In this document: one piece after another, positions 15,219 to 23,319 of the stretch
How positions within the stretch are numbered: the stretch's first letter is position 1
Layout of the letters: every line of letters begins with the position of its first letter
NCBI RefSeq assembly: GCF_026341125.1
Contig: NZ_JAPEOR010000001.1
Coordinates: 1,860,001 to 1,924,000, forward strand
Reading direction: 5' to 3'
Length of the DNA: 64,000 nt
Source: Streptomyces sp. NBC_01142
GTDB taxonomy: Bacteria; Actinomycetota; Actinomycetes; Streptomycetales; Streptomycetaceae
Translations under genes and position numbers: made by a program
The notes under the pieces: generated by a model
The model's input: the letters and a program-made list of their open reading frames with translations, nothing else
The model's database searches: none
What the model was told of the DNA's origin: nothing

Positions 15219-17836
15219 ACATGAACAGGACCTGGATGAAGGGAAGCCGTCCTCCCCGTCCTCCCCGTCCTCCCCGTCCGCCGGGGACGGAGCGGCTGGA
15301 CCCTGCGGCCGTCCGTACCGGCGAACCCTTCACCATCCTTCACGGGCCCGGTGTGGGCGACGTCTTCGTCGACAGCGCCGCCCAGGTGTGCTCCATGGAG
15401 CAGGCACTCTGGCGCATGCTGCGTTCCGCCGGGTTCGAGCGGATCGTCTTCAGCACCCTGCACAACCCGGTCTATTTCCGGGACAGAGCGTCGTGGGATC
15501 TGTCCCGCCGGCCGGCCGGCCGCACTGAGGAGACGGCCGACCGCCGCGGGCCGCGCACCATGCGGCACGCACGCCTGCAGGGGCCCCTCGGCGGGACGCA
15601 GCTGCTGGGTGCCGCACCCCGGTCCGCGGCGGAACCTGCCCCGGACCCAGGCCGAAGAGGCCGTGCGGCACTCGCGTCCGGGATCTCCGATCCGTTCGGG
15701 GTGATGACCTTCACCGCTCATCTCCGCAGCCCGGAACACCGTACGGCCGTGGTCTTCCCGCACGCGGACGAGTTCCTGCTCCTCAACCAGGCCCCGCGGC
15801 AACTGGCCGGAGCCATGGCCGAATGGGCGGCCGACACCGTCGAAGGAAACCAGTGGATCCTCGTGTTCCGCAGGCCCTCCTTGAACAGAGTGGCCGCATT
15901 CCTGGAGGGGCTCGGACGCTATCCGCAGCTGGAGACCTTCGTGAACGAACGGCGGGACGAGCCCATCCGCGGTGGCACCTTCCGGGTCGGACTTCCTCAG
16001 GCAGCGGAACTGGAGCGGCTGGTGCACTCGGTGCGGCTGCGGAAGGGACTGCGGCTCGAGTGGCAGGACCTGGACCGGGTGGTCCGGTCGATGGCCGGTC
16101 AGCCCGAGACAGCCCGCATCTGGCGCGAGCGCCTTGAACAGCTGCCGGCGGAAGAGGCGTCGTTGAGCCGCCGCTCGGTGCGTCGGTGGGTGGCCGGCGC
16201 CCTGTCCGACGATCGGACCCCCTGGGAGCGACTTGCCGCGATGCCCGGCATGGAGGCATTGGTACGGCGCTTCGAGGACATGCGGGCCGAGATGGCGGCA
16301 GCCGAGGAACTGCGTGCTCGCGGGCTGGCCTCCGTCGGTGAACCGCCCGCCCGGCACCTGGTGTTCACCGGCAACCCCGGGACAGGGAAGACGACCGTGG
16401 CCCGGCTCGTCGGCGAAATGTACCGGGACCTGGGTGTGCTGAGCCGTGGCCACTGTGTGGAGGCGAAGGCCGGTGACCTGGTTGCCGGTTACGTCGGGCA
16501 GACCGCTGCACGGACCGACGCGCTGGTGGACCGGGCTCTGGACGGTGTGTTGTTCATCGACGAGGCGTACGGGCTCAGTGACCAGAGCGACGGCTTCGGC
16601 GACGAGGCCGTCACGACGCTGCTCAAGCGCATGGAGGACGACCGTGGCCGCCTGGTGGTCATCGTGGCCGGCTACCCGGAGAAGATGAAGGAGTTCCTCG
16701 AGGCCAACGTCGGCCTCAAGAGCCGGCTCCCGAATCTCGTCGAGTTCCCCGACTACGAACCCGGCATCCTGCACACGATCCTGCTGCGCCGCCTGGATGA
16801 GAACGGCCTGTGTCCCGCAGCGGAGGCCGCACAGGCGCTGCGGCAGATCGTGGAGGGCATGCACGGCTCCCGGGACGAGGGCTTCGGCAACGCCCGGGAG
16901 ATGCGCACCCTCGCCGACGCGGTCCGCCCCCGATGGGCCGTCCGCGTGGGACGGGACGTGGAACAGCCCGTCATCGTCGACGACATCCCGGAGCAGTACC
17001 GGGACCACCTGCCGCGCCCGGCGCCCGAGCCCGGCGAACTGCTGGCCGGACTCGACCGGTATGTGGGCCTCGCGGTGGTCCGCGGGGAGCTGGAAGGACT
17101 CGCGAACCGGCTGAGGATGCGTCAGGAGCGTGGCACGGAGGCATTCGCCCCGCCCCACCTCCTGTTCACCGGCCCTCCGGGCACCGGCAAGACCACGGTG
17201 GCCCGGCTCGTCGGCGATCTGTTCCGCGGACTGGGGCTGCTGCGCCGGGGGCATGTCGTGGAGGTGACCCGCACCGATCTGGTAGCCGGGTACGTGGGGC
17301 AGACCGCGGGCAGGGTCCGCGACGCGGTCGAGCGGGCGCTGGACGGCGTGCTGTTCATCGACGAGGCCTACAGCCTGGTCCGGGACACAGGGGGACACGG
17401 CGGTTTCGGCGCGGAGGCGGTGGACACCCTGCTCCGTGAAATGGAGCACCGGCGCGGCCGACTGGTCGTGATCGCGGCCGGATACCCGCAGGACATGGAG
17501 CGGCTTCTCGACTTCAACCCGGGACTGCGGTCACGGTTCACCACCGAGGTGCCCTTCCCCGAGTACTCCCTGGACGACCTGGTGGAGATCCTCCGTCGGA
17601 TGGCTGCTGAGGGCGGCTACACCCTCGGCACCGGGACCGCAGAACGCGCCGGGTTGTGGCTCGTGGCGACCCGGCAGGACCGTCCGGCCTCGTTCGGCAA
17701 TGCCCGGGAGGTGCGCAGACTGCTGGAGCAGATGGAGGGCCGCAAGGCGGCGCGGTGGGATCAGGGCGTCAAGGGGTCGGAGTATCTGCCCGAGGACGTG
17801 CCGGATCCGCCGCCCATCAGGGCTCGGCGCGGGTGA
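15215..17836 (+). CDS. tandem AAA+ ATPase (CbbX/SpoVK/EccA-like) with a large N-terminal domain
   Basis: An 873-residue protein with two CbbX-like AAA+ modules. I chose the GTG at 15215, overlapping the previous stop and preceded by GGGAGG; an ATG two codons later is possible. A proline-arginine repeat lies near residue 12. Residues about 30-330 form an unrecognised N-terminal domain with a hydrophobic strand AVVFPHADEF that resembles a degenerate Walker B. Module 1 has GNPGTGKTT (K392) and LFIDEAYG (D449). Module 2 has GPPGTGKTT (K659) and LFIDEAYS (D716). Both carry VAGYVGQTA pore-loop-like and GFGNAREMR/SFGNAREVR sensor-2 sequence. Such ATPases remodel protein complexes. The coupled upstream protein and the convergent coiled-coil gene are likely partners. 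Confidence 0.8.
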   Translation: MNMNRTWMKGSRPPRPPRPPRPPGTERLDPAAVRTGEPFTILHGPGVGDVFVDSAAQVCSMEQALWRMLRSAGFERIVFSTLHNPVYFRDRASWDLSRRPAGRTEETADRRGPRTMRHARLQGPLGGTQLLGAAPRSAAEPAPDPGRRGRAALASGISDPFGVMTFTAHLRSPEHRTAVVFPHADEFLLLNQAPRQLAGAMAEWAADTVEGNQWILVFRRPSLNRVAAFLEGLGRYPQLETFVNERRDEPIRGGTFRVGLPQAAELERLVHSVRLRKGLRLEWQDLDRVVRSMAGQPETARIWRERLEQLPAEEASLSRRSVRRWVAGALSDDRTPWERLAAMPGMEALVRRFEDMRAEMAAAEELRARGLASVGEPPARHLVFTGNPGTGKTTVARLVGEMYRDLGVLSRGHCVEAKAGDLVAGYVGQTAARTDALVDRALDGVLFIDEAYGLSDQSDGFGDEAVTTLLKRMEDDRGRLVVIVAGYPEKMKEFLEANVGLKSRLPNLVEFPDYEPGILHTILLRRLDENGLCPAAEAAQALRQIVEGMHGSRDEGFGNAREMRTLADAVRPRWAVRVGRDVEQPVIVDDIPEQYRDHLPRPAPEPGELLAGLDRYVGLAVVRGELEGLANRLRMRQERGTEAFAPPHLLFTGPPGTGKTTVARLVGDLFRGLGLLRRGHVVEVTRTDLVAGYVGQTAGRVRDAVERALDGVLFIDEAYSLVRDTGGHGGFGAEAVDTLLREMEHRRGRLVVIAAGYPQDMERLLDFNPGLRSRFTTEVPFPEYSLDDLVEILRRMAAEGGYTLGTGTAERAGLWLVATRQDRPASFGNAREVRRLLEQMEGRKAARWDQGVKGSEYLPEDVPDPPPIRARRG
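15247..15282 (+). repeat. 9-bp tandem repeat encoding Arg-Pro-Pro
   Basis: Three copies of CCGTCCTCC and a fourth, CCGTCCGCC, lie in tandem near the start of the AAA+ gene, encoding a short Arg-Pro-Pro run. Gain or loss of a unit keeps frame. Confidence 0.85.
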
Positions 17837-18812
17837 TTCTTGTCCTGCCGTCCTGCTCCTGCTCCTGACGCTCTGTCAGGACGCGGCCCAGGGTCCGGTC
17901 CGCGTCGGCCAGCCGCTGCTCGACGGTCCGGGTGAGGGCCTCCACCTCATCGAGGGCAAGGCCCGGCTCCTGCGCGAGGCCGCCGGTGTCCGCGCCGGCG
18001 GCCTCGCGCAGGGCCTGCGCCAGCTCCCGGTCGGCCCGGGCATGGCGGGTCAGGGACGTGAACACCGTGCCCCGTTCCGCCCGGATGCGCTCCAGCCGGT
18101 CCTGGCAGGCGGCGAGTTCGCGGGAGCCCTCACTCAGTTCGCGCTCCGCGGCCGCCAGCGCTTCCTGCGCCGCTGCGGCCAGCTCCAGGGTCTGCCGGGT
18201 ACGCGGCGTCAGCACGGCGAGCTGCTGCTCGGTGAGCCGCAGCAGGGCGTCGGCCCCGGTGCGCAGCTCCCGGTCGGCCGCCCCGAGGTCCCGGCCGCGC
18301 AGCTCCCGCAGCCGTGTGTCGATGACCTCCTGCTGCGCCTGCAGCTCGTCCAGCTCTTCCACCAGCCGTTCCAGCCGCCGCAGCTCGTCCACCTCCCGCC
18401 GCAGGTTCTCGTGTTCCGCCAGGCGGTGGCGCAGCTCCTTCTCCCTCTCCGCGAGTTTTTCCAGAGCCGCGCGTTCGGACGCCACCTGCTCGGCCGCCGC
18501 GGTGAGTTCGTCCATCAGGTCCCGGGTGCCCCGCCCCACCCTCTCCCCCGGCCGGGCGGCCTCCAGCAGCCCGGGCAGCGCCTCGGCCAGGTCACGGGCG
18601 TCCGCCAGCGCGTCGTCCAGCGCGTACAGGGCGGTCAGGGCGCCGGCCCCGTCGGCATCGTCCGGCGTGCCGCCGTCGGATGCACGGTCCGGCCGGCCGA
18701 TGGTGTCGGCGGCCCACCGGACGGCGCGTCCCAGCACATGGAGGGCCGTCTCCCGGTCGGTGCGCCCGGAGTCCGCCAGCGCGTCCGCGATCTCCTGCCT
18801 GCTGTCGCGCAC
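17817..18812 (-). CDS. coiled-coil protein convergent with the AAA+ ATPase
   Basis: A 331-residue, strongly charged protein starting at the ATG at 18812. A short helical N-terminal domain (to about residue 100) contains TALHVLGRAVRWAADTIGRP. Residues about 105-320 are almost continuous coiled coil, with heptads such as ELRRLERLVEELDELQAQQ. It has no signal peptide or membrane span. Its 3' end overlaps that of the AAA+ gene by 20 bases, so the two transcripts are antisense at their ends. It may be a substrate, scaffold or sensor for the AAA+ machine; this is inferred from position only. Confidence 0.7.
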   Translation of the reverse strand: MRDSRQEIADALADSGRTDRETALHVLGRAVRWAADTIGRPDRASDGGTPDDADGAGALTALYALDDALADARDLAEALPGLLEAARPGERVGRGTRDLMDELTAAAEQVASERAALEKLAEREKELRHRLAEHENLRREVDELRRLERLVEELDELQAQQEVIDTRLRELRGRDLGAADRELRTGADALLRLTEQQLAVLTPRTRQTLELAAAAQEALAAAERELSEGSRELAACQDRLERIRAERGTVFTSLTRHARADRELAQALREAAGADTGGLAQEPGLALDEVEALTRTVEQRLADADRTLGRVLTERQEQEQDGRTRITRAEP

Positions 18813-19407
18813 GATGCCCCCCTCGTGGAACCCTCGGCGGGGCCGCTCGGCGACCCGGGCCGTCCTGGTCGCCAGCCTATCGCCGTGAACCGGGCCCCGA
18901 GGTCACTCCTACGACTACCCTGCACGGGCCACTGCCCGGCCATCAGGGATACGGGGCTCCATGTAGGCCGGCCGCAGCGAGCGGCCGGGGCAGGGCGGGG
19001 TCTTCGCCGCCTCGCCGTACCTTTCCGAGTACCTCGAATCCCGGTCCGGTGACCCGGCCGCCGCGTTGGTGCATGCCCGCAGCCGCAGGCGGCCATCGAT
19101 GCTGTGCTCGGGTGGCCAGGGAGCGGAAGCAGCTCAGTCAGAGCCTGCCCACGAGTCGTGTGACTGGACCGCATTCATGTCGTTCCGGCGGTGTGGGGAG
19201 GTGTGATCTCTCGAACGCGGTGTGGGCTCGGTCGCATCCACACCTGCCGAGGGGCGTGGGCCGGGGCAGGCGTGGGGAAGAGTCACCGCCGGGTCGATGT
19301 CCCACAGGGCCGCCTGATGGCCATGCCGCCGACCGTACGCGAAGACCGGGATGCCTATCCGGAATTCTACTCTCCCTTTGGAATTTAAGGTTCCACTTCT
19401 TGTGATC
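18813..19407. other. no convincing gene
   Basis: This 595-base region separates the divergent coiled-coil and secreted-protein genes. Its long frames are GC-skew shadows, with arginine-rich composition and no ribosome sites. The promoter for the secreted protein lies at its right edge. Confidence 0.5.
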
Positions 19408-19438
19408 TTGACTTAATGGCTGGTCATCCGCCTACACT
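19408..19438 (+). promoter_or_regulatory. sigma-70-like promoter of the secreted I36-like gene
   Basis: TTGACT at 19408-19413 and TACACT at 19433-19438 are separated by 19 bases and lie about 40 bases upstream of the GTG start. The surrounding AT-rich patch stands out from the GC-rich region. The spacer is slightly long. Confidence 0.5.
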
Positions 19439-19478
19439 CCGTCCGCCACTGTGGCGATCAAGGTTCCAGGAGGAACTC

Positions 19479-19919
19479 GTGACAAATATTCGGCGTGCTA
19501 TGGCTATTGCACTTCCTGCTGCTGCCGCCCTGGCCTTCAGCATGACCCCGGCTCAGGCCGGAACCGGCATTTACTGCACCGGGGAGGCCAACTGCGGAAC
19601 CTTCTACTACAACTCCGGCCTCACCGGCTCGCGCACCACCTTCACCGGAAGTGGCGGGATCAACGGCAGCATCAACGACCTTGCTGGTTACAAGTTCCTG
19701 GACTCGGGAGCCGGTCAGGGCACTCCGGTCAAGAACGGCGCCGCCTCCTTCTACAACGGCAGCCCCACCCCCACCACGATCTTCTTCAATAGCTACTCCA
19801 ACGGCCCGTGCGACACTGTCGCGCCCTACACCAACGCCAAGCGCCTGGTGAACACGTACAACGAGAATGCCTCGTTCATGTTCGGCACGTCCGGCTCGCA
19901 CTGCTACAAGTTCAACTGA
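19479..19919 (+). CDS. secreted peptidase-inhibitor-I36-like protein
   Basis: A 146-residue exported protein. The GTG at 19479 follows AGGAGGAA. Residues 1-27 are a Sec signal peptide ending in AQA. The mature part has cysteines in YCTGEANCGTFYYN and later GPCDTVAPY and SHCYKFN, which suggests two disulphides. The fold-like repeats NDLAGYKFLDSG and NTYNENASFMFG resemble, from memory, the Streptomyces peptidase inhibitor family I36 (beta-gamma-crystallin-like). It may inhibit extracellular proteases. A lipoprotein gene follows 80 bases downstream. It lies within island cargo, so it may be transferable. Confidence 0.65.
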   Translation: MTNIRRAMAIALPAAAALAFSMTPAQAGTGIYCTGEANCGTFYYNSGLTGSRTTFTGSGGINGSINDLAGYKFLDSGAGQGTPVKNGAASFYNGSPTPTTIFFNSYSNGPCDTVAPYTNAKRLVNTYNENASFMFGTSGSHCYKFN

Positions 19920-19999
19920 CGGGCAGCCGTTCCTTCTTTGCACGTCAGCCCCGCGTGAAGGCCACAGCCCACGCGGGGCTCCGCAGGGGAAGCATCCTC

Positions 20000-20893
20000 A
20001 TGAGACGTTTGACGACAGCCATGTTCGCCCTGTTTGCCCTGGTCGGATGCACGGCTCAGGGATCACAGGGAAATACCGGGGCACGGCCCGAGGCGAGCGG
20101 CGCCAACGAGTCCGACGCCGCCGGGGGGAACTACACCTACCGGCTGCCCATCGCTGCCTACAGCTACACCGACGCCGAGTACGCGTCCATCGACGCGGCC
20201 GAGAATGTGCTGGCAGGCAAATGCATGGCACGCTATTCGCTGACCTATCAGCCGCCGAAGCCGACCCCCGCGACGCCGGGCGCCGATCGTAGGTACGGCT
20301 TGTCCGAGGAGAGAAGCGCCACCCTTTTCGGCTATCGTCCGGATTCTTCCTATCGAGCGGCACCCCAGCCCATGAAGCTCGGCAAGCATGAACGCACCGT
20401 GCTGTACGGAAATCGAGAGGGCGCCGGAAACTCCAAACCGCTCGAGTATCGCGGGAAAAAGGTTCCGGACCACGGATGCCTCGGGCAGGCCAAGGATGAG
20501 TTCGGCAAGGCATACGCATATCCGGAAGGCGCCGGGAAGGCCAGCCGGATATCGTCGCAAAGCTATCGGGACTCCATGCTTCTGCCGGAAGTGCAGGCCG
20601 TCTTCAAGCAGTGGTCGGCTTGCATGAAGAAAAGTGGATACACCTACAGCTTGCCCAGCGACCCGTTTTCCGCGGAGAAATTCCGCGTAGGTCCCGTGAC
20701 GGCGCAGGAAAAAGAAACAGCACAAGCCGACGTCGCCTGCAAGCGGAGCACTGGTCTCCTGGAGGTGTGGTTCACGGCGGAGTCGGCAGTCCAGAAGACG
20801 ATGATCGCCGAGCACTCCGAGGCGCTGGAGAAGCTGCGCGATCTGCACGCCAAGAAGGTGGCGGCGGCACGGAAGGTCCTCGCGGAGGGCTGA
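20000..20893 (+). CDS. putative lipoprotein
   Basis: A 297-residue exported lipoprotein. The ATG at 20000 follows GGGGAAG. A short signal peptide ends in the lipobox LVGC, with the lipidated cysteine at residue 17. The mature part is hydrophilic, with paired cysteines (KCMARY, HGCLG, SACMKKSGY, VACKRST) that could form two disulphides. The segment WSACMKKSGYTY followed by DVACKRSTGL resembles a repeated motif of uncharacterised actinobacterial lipoproteins. The function is unknown. It is probably co-transcribed with the I36-like gene. Confidence 0.7.
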   Translation: MRRLTTAMFALFALVGCTAQGSQGNTGARPEASGANESDAAGGNYTYRLPIAAYSYTDAEYASIDAAENVLAGKCMARYSLTYQPPKPTPATPGADRRYGLSEERSATLFGYRPDSSYRAAPQPMKLGKHERTVLYGNREGAGNSKPLEYRGKKVPDHGCLGQAKDEFGKAYAYPEGAGKASRISSQSYRDSMLLPEVQAVFKQWSACMKKSGYTYSLPSDPFSAEKFRVGPVTAQEKETAQADVACKRSTGLLEVWFTAESAVQKTMIAEHSEALEKLRDLHAKKVAAARKVLAEG

Positions 20894-20990
20894 TCCCCTC
20901 CCCGCGTTTGCCCCACGTACCAGTACCCGCACAGCACGTGGCTCGGCCCCTCCTCGGGGCTGGGCCGCGTCGGGGTCCGGAATCGGTTTG

Positions 20991-21350
20991 AGCCCGCCGC
21001 TTACCGTGACGTTGCCATGGAAGGCACCGGACGGGCCGCCGGTCACGGCGTCGCTGCTCTTCTACTCGCGGGAGCGGTTCGCCGAGTCGCGCGAGCACGG
21101 GATGCGCGCCCTGCGGCACTTCTACGCGTCCGTTCTGTTGGACGCGGGGGAGAACGTCAAGGCCCTGTCGGAGTACCTCGGTCACGGCGACCCCGGATTC
21201 ACCTTGCGGACCTACACGCACCTCATGCCCAACAGCCAGGCGCGAGCGCGGAAGGCCGTCGACAGCGTCTTCCGCGGGGGCGGAGACACCGACGACGGCC
21301 CACAGACGGCCCAGGATGGCGGAAAGCGTCCTGACCTGCGGCTTGGTTAA
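20991..21350 (+). pseudogene. int: integrase remnant with a 32-codon internal deletion
   Basis: The C-terminal catalytic part of an integrase nearly identical in reach to the one at 12.8-14.2 kb. Homology begins at PPLTVTLPWK and ends with the shared tail RKAVDSVFRGGGDTDDGPQTAQ. Relative to the first copy it lacks 96 bases, in frame, between YSRER and SREHG, and the two deletion ends in the first copy share AGCG. The HALRH-type box (RALRH) and the tyrosine (LRTYTHLMP, TAC at 21213-21215) are kept, but the N-terminal half is absent. It abuts the murA 3' end. Confidence 0.85.
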
Positions 21351-22876
21351 ATGTCGCGGAAGATCTCGATCTGCGCGCCCACCGAGTTCAGGCGCTCCGC
21401 CAGATCCTCGTAACCCCGGTTGATGACATACACATTGCGCAGTACGGACGTACCCTCCGCCGCCATCATCGCCAGCAGTACGACCACGGCCGGCCGCAGC
21501 GCGGGCGGGCACATCATCTCCGCCGCACGCCACCGGGTCGGGCCCTCGACCAGAACCCGGTGCGGGTCGAGCAGTTGGAGGCGGCCGCCCAGGCGGTTGA
21601 GGTCGGTCAGGTAGATCGCGCGGTTGTCGTAGACCCAGTCGTGGATCAGAGTCTTGCCCTGGGCGACCGCCGCGATGGCCGCGAAGAACGGCACGTTGTC
21701 GATGTTCAGCCCGGGGAACGGCATCGGGTGGATCTTGTCGATCGGCGCCTCCAGTTTGGAGGGCCGTACGGTCAGGTCCACCAACCGCGTGCGCCCGTTG
21801 TCCGCGGTGTACTCGCTGGTGCGGTCGTGGTCGAGGCCCATCTCCTCGAGTACCGCGAGCTCGATCTCCAGGAACTCGATCGGCACGCGTCGGATGGTCA
21901 GCTCCGACTCGGTGACGACCGCGGCGGCGAGCAGGCTCATCGCCTCGACCGGGTCCTCGGAAGGGGAGTAGTCGACGTCCACGTCGATGGTCGGGATGCC
22001 GTGCACGGTCAGCGTGGTCGTGCCGATGCCCTCGACCGTGACGCCCAACGCCTCCAGGAAGAAGCACAGATCCTGGACCATGTAGTTGGACGAGGCGTTG
22101 CGGATGACGGTCACACCGTCGTGGCGGGCGGCGGCCAGCAGCGCGTTCTCGGTCACCGTGTCGCCGCGCTCGGTCAGCACGATCGGCCGGTCCGGCGAGG
22201 TCGAGCGGTCCACCCGGGCGTGGTAGATCCCCTCGGTCGCGGTGATGTCCAGTCCGAAGCGGCGCAGCGCGATCATGTGCGGCTCGATGGTCCGCGTGCC
22301 GAGGTCGCAACCGCCCGCGTACGGCAGCCTGAACGAGTCCGTCCGGTGCAGCAGCGGGCCGAGGAACATGATGATCGAGCGAGTCCGCCGCGCGGCGTCC
22401 GCGTCCATGGCGTCCAGGTCGAGCTGCGCGGGCGGCACGATCTCCAGGTCCACGCCCTCGTTGATCCAGCGGGTGCGGACCCCGATGGAGTTGAGCACCT
22501 CGAGCAGGCGGAAGACTTCCTCGATACGGGCCACTCGCCTCAGCACCGTACGGCCCTTGTTGAGCAGTGAACCGCAGAGCAGCGCGACGCAGGCGTTCTT
22601 GCTCGTCTTGACGTCGATGGTGCCGGAGAGGCGGCGCCGGCCGACCACCCGAAGATGCATGGGACCGGCGTAGCCGAGAGAAACGATCTCGCTGTCGAGC
22701 GCCTCACCGATGCGTGCGATCATCTCAAGGCTGATGTTCTGGTTGCCGCGCTCGATGCGGTTCACGGCGCTCTGGCTGGTGCCGAGAGCCTCGGCAAGCT
22801 GCGTCTGTGTCCAGCCCCGGTGCTGCCGGGCGTCACGGATGAGCTTGCCGATGCGTACGAGGTAGTCGTCTGCCAT
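21347..22876 (-). CDS. murA: HTH-domain MurA-like UDP-GlcNAc enolpyruvyl transferase
   Basis: A 509-residue fusion. Residues 8-62 form an XRE helix-turn-helix (WTQTQLAEALGTSQSAVNRIE), and residues about 73-505 form an EPSP-synthase-fold MurA domain. MurA transfers enolpyruvate from PEP to UDP-GlcNAc, the first committed step of peptidoglycan synthesis. The Lys-Asn pair (K93-N94) and the PEP-reactive cysteine (C190, in GGCDLGTR) are present, so it may be catalytic. Position beside aconitase suggests orthology to SCO5998, a second MurA-like protein besides canonical MurA. The HTH suggests DNA binding or autoregulation. Its 3' end serves as the apparent attachment site of the island and remains intact. 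Confidence 0.85.
   Translation of the reverse strand: MADDYLVRIGKLIRDARQHRGWTQTQLAEALGTSQSAVNRIERGNQNISLEMIARIGEALDSEIVSLGYAGPMHLRVVGRRRLSGTIDVKTSKNACVALLCGSLLNKGRTVLRRVARIEEVFRLLEVLNSIGVRTRWINEGVDLEIVPPAQLDLDAMDADAARRTRSIIMFLGPLLHRTDSFRLPYAGGCDLGTRTIEPHMIALRRFGLDITATEGIYHARVDRSTSPDRPIVLTERGDTVTENALLAAARHDGVTVIRNASSNYMVQDLCFFLEALGVTVEGIGTTTLTVHGIPTIDVDVDYSPSEDPVEAMSLLAAAVVTESELTIRRVPIEFLEIELAVLEEMGLDHDRTSEYTADNGRTRLVDLTVRPSKLEAPIDKIHPMPFPGLNIDNVPFFAAIAAVAQGKTLIHDWVYDNRAIYLTDLNRLGGRLQLLDPHRVLVEGPTRWRAAEMMCPPALRPAVVVLLAMMAAEGTSVLRNVYVINRGYEDLAERLNSVGAQIEIFRDI
21351..21363 (+). repeat. attachment-site-like repeat at the murA 3' end
   Basis: ATGTCGCGGAAGA on the plus strand is the complement of the last sense codons of the HTH-MurA gene. 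It directly follows the stop region of the integrase remnant and recurs with one change at 14114-14126. It is the probable chromosomal att core. Confidence 0.5.
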
Positions 22877-22891
22877 GGCCCGCAGGCTATC

Positions 22892-23242
22892 TCAGATATG
22901 AGATCCCCTCGTTCCGGGGGGTCCGTTGGAGTGACGTCGTTCGGTTCGCTCGCCCAGGCTGTGCGGCCGCTGCGTCACAGCCCCGGGCCAGACGCGCAGA
23001 GCCCGCCAGCGGAATCCGTCCTGCTCGGCCTCCTCCGCCGAGAACGTCACGGACTGACCGGCCGTCAGCTCGCGAAAGCCCTCGGACTCGGTGCTTCCTA
23101 TGCCCCCGATGATTTCGATGCTCGAGAAATGGGCCCACGTCATCTCGGGGAGCGCGGGGGACGCGAGAACGCCCCACCCTTCCTCGCTGTGCCATTCATG
23201 GACGTGCCCCGTGAAAACGTGGTCCGGCGTCCTCTCGGACAT
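22892..23242 (-). CDS. cold-shock-domain-like protein
   Basis: A 116-residue protein. The ATG at 23242 follows AGGGGGAA. The N-terminal 80 residues resemble a cold-shock/OB domain: FTGHVHEWHSEEGWGVL, where canonical members have a KWFN..KGFGFI strand, then WAHFSSIE and LTAGQSVTFSAEEAEQDGFRWRALRV. The aromatic RNP residues are only partly kept. The tail is basic. It probably binds RNA or single-stranded DNA. It is monocistronic, between murA and a VOC gene. Confidence 0.7.
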   Translation of the reverse strand: MSERTPDHVFTGHVHEWHSEEGWGVLASPALPEMTWAHFSSIEIIGGIGSTESEGFRELTAGQSVTFSAEEAEQDGFRWRALRVWPGAVTQRPHSLGERTERRHSNGPPGTRGSHI

Positions 23243-23319
23243 GTTCCCCCTGTCGATGATGATCACCGTAACAGCGGCGCCGCGGCCGTCCGGAGAGGAT
23301 CGCGTCACACCGTCTTCCG

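Noticed and set aside
15020..17449. Long minus-strand open frame opposite the AAA+ gene
   Set aside because: Its arginine/glycine/histidine-rich composition, lack of a ribosome site and opposition to clear AAA+ motifs mark it as a GC-skew shadow.
22887..23195. Second minus-strand frame over the cold-shock-like gene
   Set aside because: The overlapping frame has the ribosome site and the cold-shock fold residues; this one is basic and featureless.
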